Source of the DNA: Lichenostomus cassidix
Lineage: Eukaryota > Chordata > Aves > Passeriformes > Meliphagidae
Assembly: GCA_008360975.2 (NCBI GenBank)
Contig: CM039202.1
Coordinates: 1,613,345 to 1,677,344, forward strand
Direction of reading: 5' to 3'
DNA: 64,000 nt
The translations under genes and the position numbers were made by a program. Below the pieces are notes generated by a model. The model was not told the DNA's origin, did no database searches, and saw nothing but the letters and a program-made list of their open reading frames with translations. Below, piece after piece: positions 55,700 through 64,000 of the stretch (position 1 is the stretch's first letter; each line of letters begins with the position of its first letter).

Positions 55700-56330
55700 G
55701 CGAGCACCGCCGAGCCCCCTTGGGATGCTCCCGGTGCTCTCCAGCCCCCTCTCTGCGTCCCGCACCCCTCCCGGCGCTTCCCGTGCTCCCCGCAGCCCCG
55801 AGCCAGGTGCTCCGAGCACCCCAAACCTCCCTGCGATGCCCCGCACCCTCCATCGGCTGCTCCGAGCTCCCCCGAGACCCCTGGCCATGCCCCACGCCCC
55901 CGGCCTAGGTTCCTCCTCAGTCTCCTTGCGATGTCCCGCACCCTCCATCTGGGTGCTCCGGACACCCCCAACCTCCTCGGGGTGCCCCTCACCCCCGGCT
56001 GGGTCCTGCCCAGCCTCCTCGGGATACCCAGCACCCTCCCTCGGTGCTTCCCGACCCGCCACAGCCCCGATTGGGGTGCTCCGGACACCCCTGAACGCCC
56101 CGCACCCACTCCACATCCTCCCCGTTTCCCCCGCCATACCCCGCGCCCGCTCCCGGTGTCCCCGATCCCTCCGCGACGCCCCGCACCCCCGCTCCGGATG
56201 CTCCGAGACCCCTCGCCATCCCCGCGCCCCCAATCCCGGTGCTCCCCAACTCCCGCACCCTCTCCCGGTGCTCCCCGACCCCTCCGCCGTGCCCCGCAGC
56301 CCCGATCCCCGCAGCCGGTCCGCTGCCCCC
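55700..56330. repeat. Degenerate GC-rich tandem repeats in RHOBTB2 intron
   Basis: Recurrent gccccgcaccctcc, ggtgctccgga and cacccc modules with irregular spacing. They create very long open frames on both strands (one of 590 codons on the minus strand) with no recognisable domain. Confidence 0.7.
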
Positions 56331-58393
56331 CGCCCGCCGCATCCCCCGGCCCCGGCCGTGCTGCAGCCCCGCTCGGGGCCCCGTTCCTCCCGCACCGCCT
56401 CCCGCACCGCCTCCCGCCGCGGCCTCCACAGCCTCCGCGGGGCCGCCCGGGCCCCGTTCCTCCCGCAGCCCGCGGCCGCCCCAAACCCCCGTTATTTTTG
56501 GGCATCGCTGCCGTTTCGGGGCGGTTTCGCCCCGGTTTGGGGGTTCTCCTCCCCTGGCGAGGTGCGGGATGGAGGATTTGGAGCCTGGGAGTTGCTAAGC
56601 GACGGCTCCCGGGGTGATGGTGCAGTTGCCTTGGCAACCGCGGGCTGGGAGGCTGGAAGGAGCGATTTTGGGGGTCTCCTTGGGGGGTGGGTGTGAATTG
56701 GTGCCCGTGGTTTGGGTGGGGGGCTGCGGCGGGCAGGGGGAGCAGGGCTGGGGGCTGCTGGCTGGAGCAGCCCCGTTCCCCAGGGGGAACTCCAAGGTCT
56801 TGGCATCTCGAGTTATTTTTACTCTCCGGTGGGATTTGGAGCTGTTCCCAGGAGAGAAGCGATTGTAGGGAAGGTGGGGAGGGGGCTTGGAAAGGTTCAG
56901 CCCCTCCCGGGGTGGTCTCGTGGGTGAGGGGCTGTGACCTCCCCTCTGTGGGGCCAACAGAGCTCCCCAAATGTGCTTCTGCTTTATTGAGAACCTGCGT
57001 TTTGTCCCCACTGCTGTCCTCCCTTCCTCTCCTCCAGCAGGCACTGATCCCACAAGGATTTAGCCCTTAATTCCCATGAGGCCCCAGCCTGTCCAAGCAG
57101 GCTCGGCTCGGGGTGTGCTGAGCTCCCCAGGAGGGACAAACATCCCAAGTGCCAACTGCAGTTGTCATTCCCTGCGCCTTCCCCCTCCATCCGAATGAGC
57201 TCGGCCGACCTGGGAGCACGGCTGGGCCTAAAAATAACCACAGCCCAGCTCCCTGAGCACTCACAGCCCCCATCCCGCAGATCTCTGCATCTCCTGGCCC
57301 TACGGAGCCGAGCTGATCCCTGGGGGTGGCAGCAGAGGGGGATGCCTGAGATGGAAACACATTTTGAGGGGCTGATGAGGAAGCAGCCCCGCTGCCCTGC
57401 CTCCTTTTCGCTTCCCAATGCCCTCCGGGATGAATTCCCTGCATCCCAAAGGATGGAGGAGGCGCGGAATGCGGCGACAACTCCTCGGAGAAGTTTTGCC
57501 TCGGGACCAGCCCGGTGTGGAAGCGCTGGCACCCGAAACCACCGGGATTTGTGCCACCTGCCTTTGCCTCCAGCTGCCCACGGGGCTCAGCCGTGCCCGG
57601 GGGATCCAGGTGTGCCCAGGGAGGCTGCGCACGGAGGGAGGTGCTAACATTGGGAAGTCCTTGCCAGGCTGCCGGTTTGGGGAACTGTGGTCCCACGTGC
57701 AGGGCTCGGTTGCCATCGTTACCGGGTATTTTCGCTCACTGCGCTGGTGGTTTATTATAGCAGCTCGGGAGGTCGCTGCCAGGAGGGAGCGACAAGGGGG
57801 AGCAGATCCGTGGCCTCGGGAAGTTCGGAGAAATTGGGATGTGGGGTTTTTTTTGTCCTTTTCGCCGTCCCTCAACTTCCTCACTGCTTTTCCCTGTGGA
57901 AACCACGTAAACTCTTGGTTAATGGTGTGATGAGTTAATTCTGGCTGGTTTGGAGTCTGGCTTTGCACAGGTAGTGGGTGACACACCTGGGTGCTGCACG
58001 TCACACCTCGTAGGAGTTTTGGGGTCACACCTGCTATTGGGAACTCTCCCAATCCCAATGGCTGCTGAGCCTCTGGGAAACCTAAGGAGTTTCTTCTTGC
58101 TGCTCTTAGCTGGGAGCAAATATCCCCTTGGGAATGGGGTGGGAAAAGGGGGGCAGGTCAGTGTCCCCTGGCAGTGCCCGCTCTGCATTCAGTCAGGCGG
58201 CTCTGGAAGCTTCTCTTGCAAATGCTGGAGAAGGAGAAAAGGAAGAGGAGGAAGGGAGAGGAAAAAAAAAAAGCCTCATCTCACATGAACAAGCATGAGC
58301 CGAGAGCCGGGAGGGAGGAGGGCGCAATCCAACGCAGGCCATGTGTCTGACGCGGCACAGCAGCCACGCTGCCACCAGAACATGAAATTTTAA

Positions 58394-62470
<4,077 letters not shown>

Positions 62471-63215
62471 AAGCCCCGTCCTTGCCCTGGCTCCAGAGAC
62501 GGGGAGGAGGAGGAGGAGGAGGAAGGGTGGGATGCCCTGCCCCAGCGCCCGGCCAGCAGCGGCAGAAGCCCCGGAGCAGAGGTGGTGGCCGCAGGGGCAG
62601 TGCCAGGGGAGGGCTCGGTGCTCCTGGAGCTCTGCTCTCCCCGCGGCAGGACTGGCAGAGCCCGAGCAGCAGGAGAAACTCACGTTTACAGGAGCACGAG
62701 GGCTGTGTTGTGGTTTCATTTCGGAAGTTTTCTTTTGGATTTCTTTCTTTTTTTTGAAACATCAGCAGCATGAGGAAGATGAAGAAGAAGAAACGCATCC
62801 TGCTTCCACTTTGATTTGGAACCAGAAGCTCTGGGATGTGGTTTGGGTGTCTGATGGCATCTCGCCACCCGGAGCCACCGTGGGGGTCCTGCCACCCCCC
62901 TCAACTCGCAGCAGGGTCAGGCACAGGGCAGGGGACCTCGGTCCCCAAATGCCTCGAGGCACTGCAGCATCTCCCCTACAAGAGGGGTTTGTCCTAAATC
63001 AGGGCACGGAGGGGACAGGAGTCCTCTCCTCCCTGCTCTTAACTCTTCACTTTTGTTTAGAAAGCAAACTTCAAGCAAAAAAAAAAAACCCAAACAACCC
63101 CAACCCCATCCCAAACCCACTCCCTCAACCTGCCACACCAGAAACCAACCCCGAGCCCTCGGCTTGGGATTTTAGCCTGGAAGGCTCCATTGTAATAAAT
63201 GGTGTTTGAAAAGCC
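62471..63215 (+). other. RHOBTB2: RHOBTB2 3' untranslated region
   Basis: Runs from the stop codon to a cleavage site estimated 10-30 bases after the AATAAA at 63194. It begins with a (GGA)7 tract at 62503-62523 complementary to the (TCC)n of the coding tail. A short A-run follows at about 63080. Confidence 0.75.
63194..63199 (+). promoter_or_regulatory. RHOBTB2: Poly(A) signal AATAAA of RHOBTB2
   Basis: Canonical AATAAA followed 20-40 bases later by a GT-rich element (gtcgctgtgtgtgtggg), the expected downstream signal. About 725 bp after the stop codon. Confidence 0.8.
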
Positions 63216-64000
63216 CGGCGTGGTCGCTGTGTGTGTGGGAGGAGCAGCTGGGCATGGCACGTCCTTGTGCCCTGCTGGGGCGATGCCATCACCCCCTGCC
63301 AGCGCTCCCAGGACGGGCAGGGACAGCGAGGGACATCCCACCCCTGCTCCAGCACGAGGTGGCTTTTCCAGAGGTGGCTTCCCCATCGGACTAACTGCAC
63401 GCCCCAGCCGTGTCCTGCAGGGCTTTGCAGGGCTGCCAGGCAGGGCAGGAGCACCCAAACCTCCAGCTGGGACGGGGAAAGCTCCTGGGAGCCATCCTGC
63501 TGCTGGAGGAGCAGCTGGGGATGCTCCTGTGGCGTCCTCTCCCGCTCCACGCCGCTCCCCTTCCCAGAGAGCACCCGGAGCCTCTCATTCCAGCGAGCTC
63601 TGCCTCGCTGTCCTCACCCTCGGCAGCCCCAGCGAGCAGGTAGGACCACGACTTTCTTTCCTTTCCAACGATCTGGGCGCTCACCGCTGCTTCCGAGCCC
63701 TGTTTGCCAAGCCCTGCATGTGCCTGGCTCTGCAGGAGCTCCTGCCCAGGCTTGGGGGGGCACAGGGAACCCCCAGGAGAGGGACAAACCCTCCCGGCAG
63801 GTCACCCACAGCTCCTGCTCCTCGATCCCCTCCGCAGTGAAGGGCTGGAGAGAAGCTCCGGAGGGGTTTTTGGGGGGAGAGCAGAGCCGTTTGCTCACCA
63901 AGCACTGCATGGATTTGCAACACAGCTACTGCAACACACAGAGCCCTGGCTGGGAGGAGCAGCTCTGACCCTGCTGGTGCCACCACGGGACACGGGGACA
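63216..64000. other. Downstream of RHOBTB2: nothing recognised
   Basis: GC-rich, with overlapping open frames on both strands but no known domain. In human the next gene is TNFRSF10B; no death-receptor sequence is visible here. Confidence 0.6.

Noticed and set aside
55013..56970. Very long open frames on the minus strand (464 and 590 codons) antisense to the RHOBTB2 CpG region
   Set aside because: Stop codons are rare in such GC-rich sequence. Composition is Gly/Arg/Ala only, frames overlap, and no domain is present.
63216..64000. Start of a TNFRSF10-like gene expected from human synteny
   Set aside because: No cysteine-rich or death-domain exon is visible; the next gene is probably outside the window.

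Overview
This window looks like avian genomic DNA, probably from a GC-rich microchromosome of a songbird-like species. Three things point there. CR1 LINE 3'-end fragments recur through the window, mostly in antisense. The introns of the one complete gene are very short (71-161 bp for six of eight). Two recognisable vertebrate genes lie head to head in the order known from human 8p21.3 (PEBP4 on the minus strand, RHOBTB2 on the plus strand). I see no bacterial, viral or CRISPR-like features.

Left two thirds (1-41.4 kb): the 5' half of PEBP4 on the minus strand. Three coding exons are readable: exon 1 with the signal peptide (40510-40631), exon 2 (39551-39683) and exon 3 with the PEBP ligand-site motif (9013-9111). 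Their phases join cleanly into 118 codons. The C-terminal part must lie beyond coordinate 1. The intron between exons 2 and 3 is about 30.4 kb. It is filled with minisatellites, microsatellites and CR1 pieces, interrupted by a few AT-balanced, non-repetitive stretches that resemble conserved non-coding elements. A non-coding first exon of PEBP4 probably ends at 41338.

Middle (41.4-58.5 kb): the divergent intergenic region and the 5' part of RHOBTB2. It holds a CR1 copy, an 83-bp tandem repeat, a TATA-like box followed by a small ORF with a signal-peptide-like start (47.4 kb), a TATA box with a candidate first exon (49.36-49.46 kb), and a CpG-rich zone at 53.5-55.7 kb. Three candidate upstream RHOBTB2 exons end in good splice donors (52598, 54113, 55554). 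The first two splice in frame to the main coding exon and would give different N-terminal extensions.

Right end (58.5-63.2 kb): complete RHOBTB2, nine coding exons, 736 codons plus stop, all introns GT-AG. It encodes an atypical Rho GTPase domain, a proline-rich linker, two BTB domains and a C-terminal region ending in a serine run. A poly(A) signal lies at 63194. The last 0.8 kb holds nothing I can identify.

I did not find a clearly new multi-gene system. The points most worth checking are the alternative RHOBTB2 N-termini, the stop-codon-spanning repeat hairpin in its last exon, the PEBP4 signature change, the small secreted-type ORF at 47.4 kb and the candidate non-coding elements.
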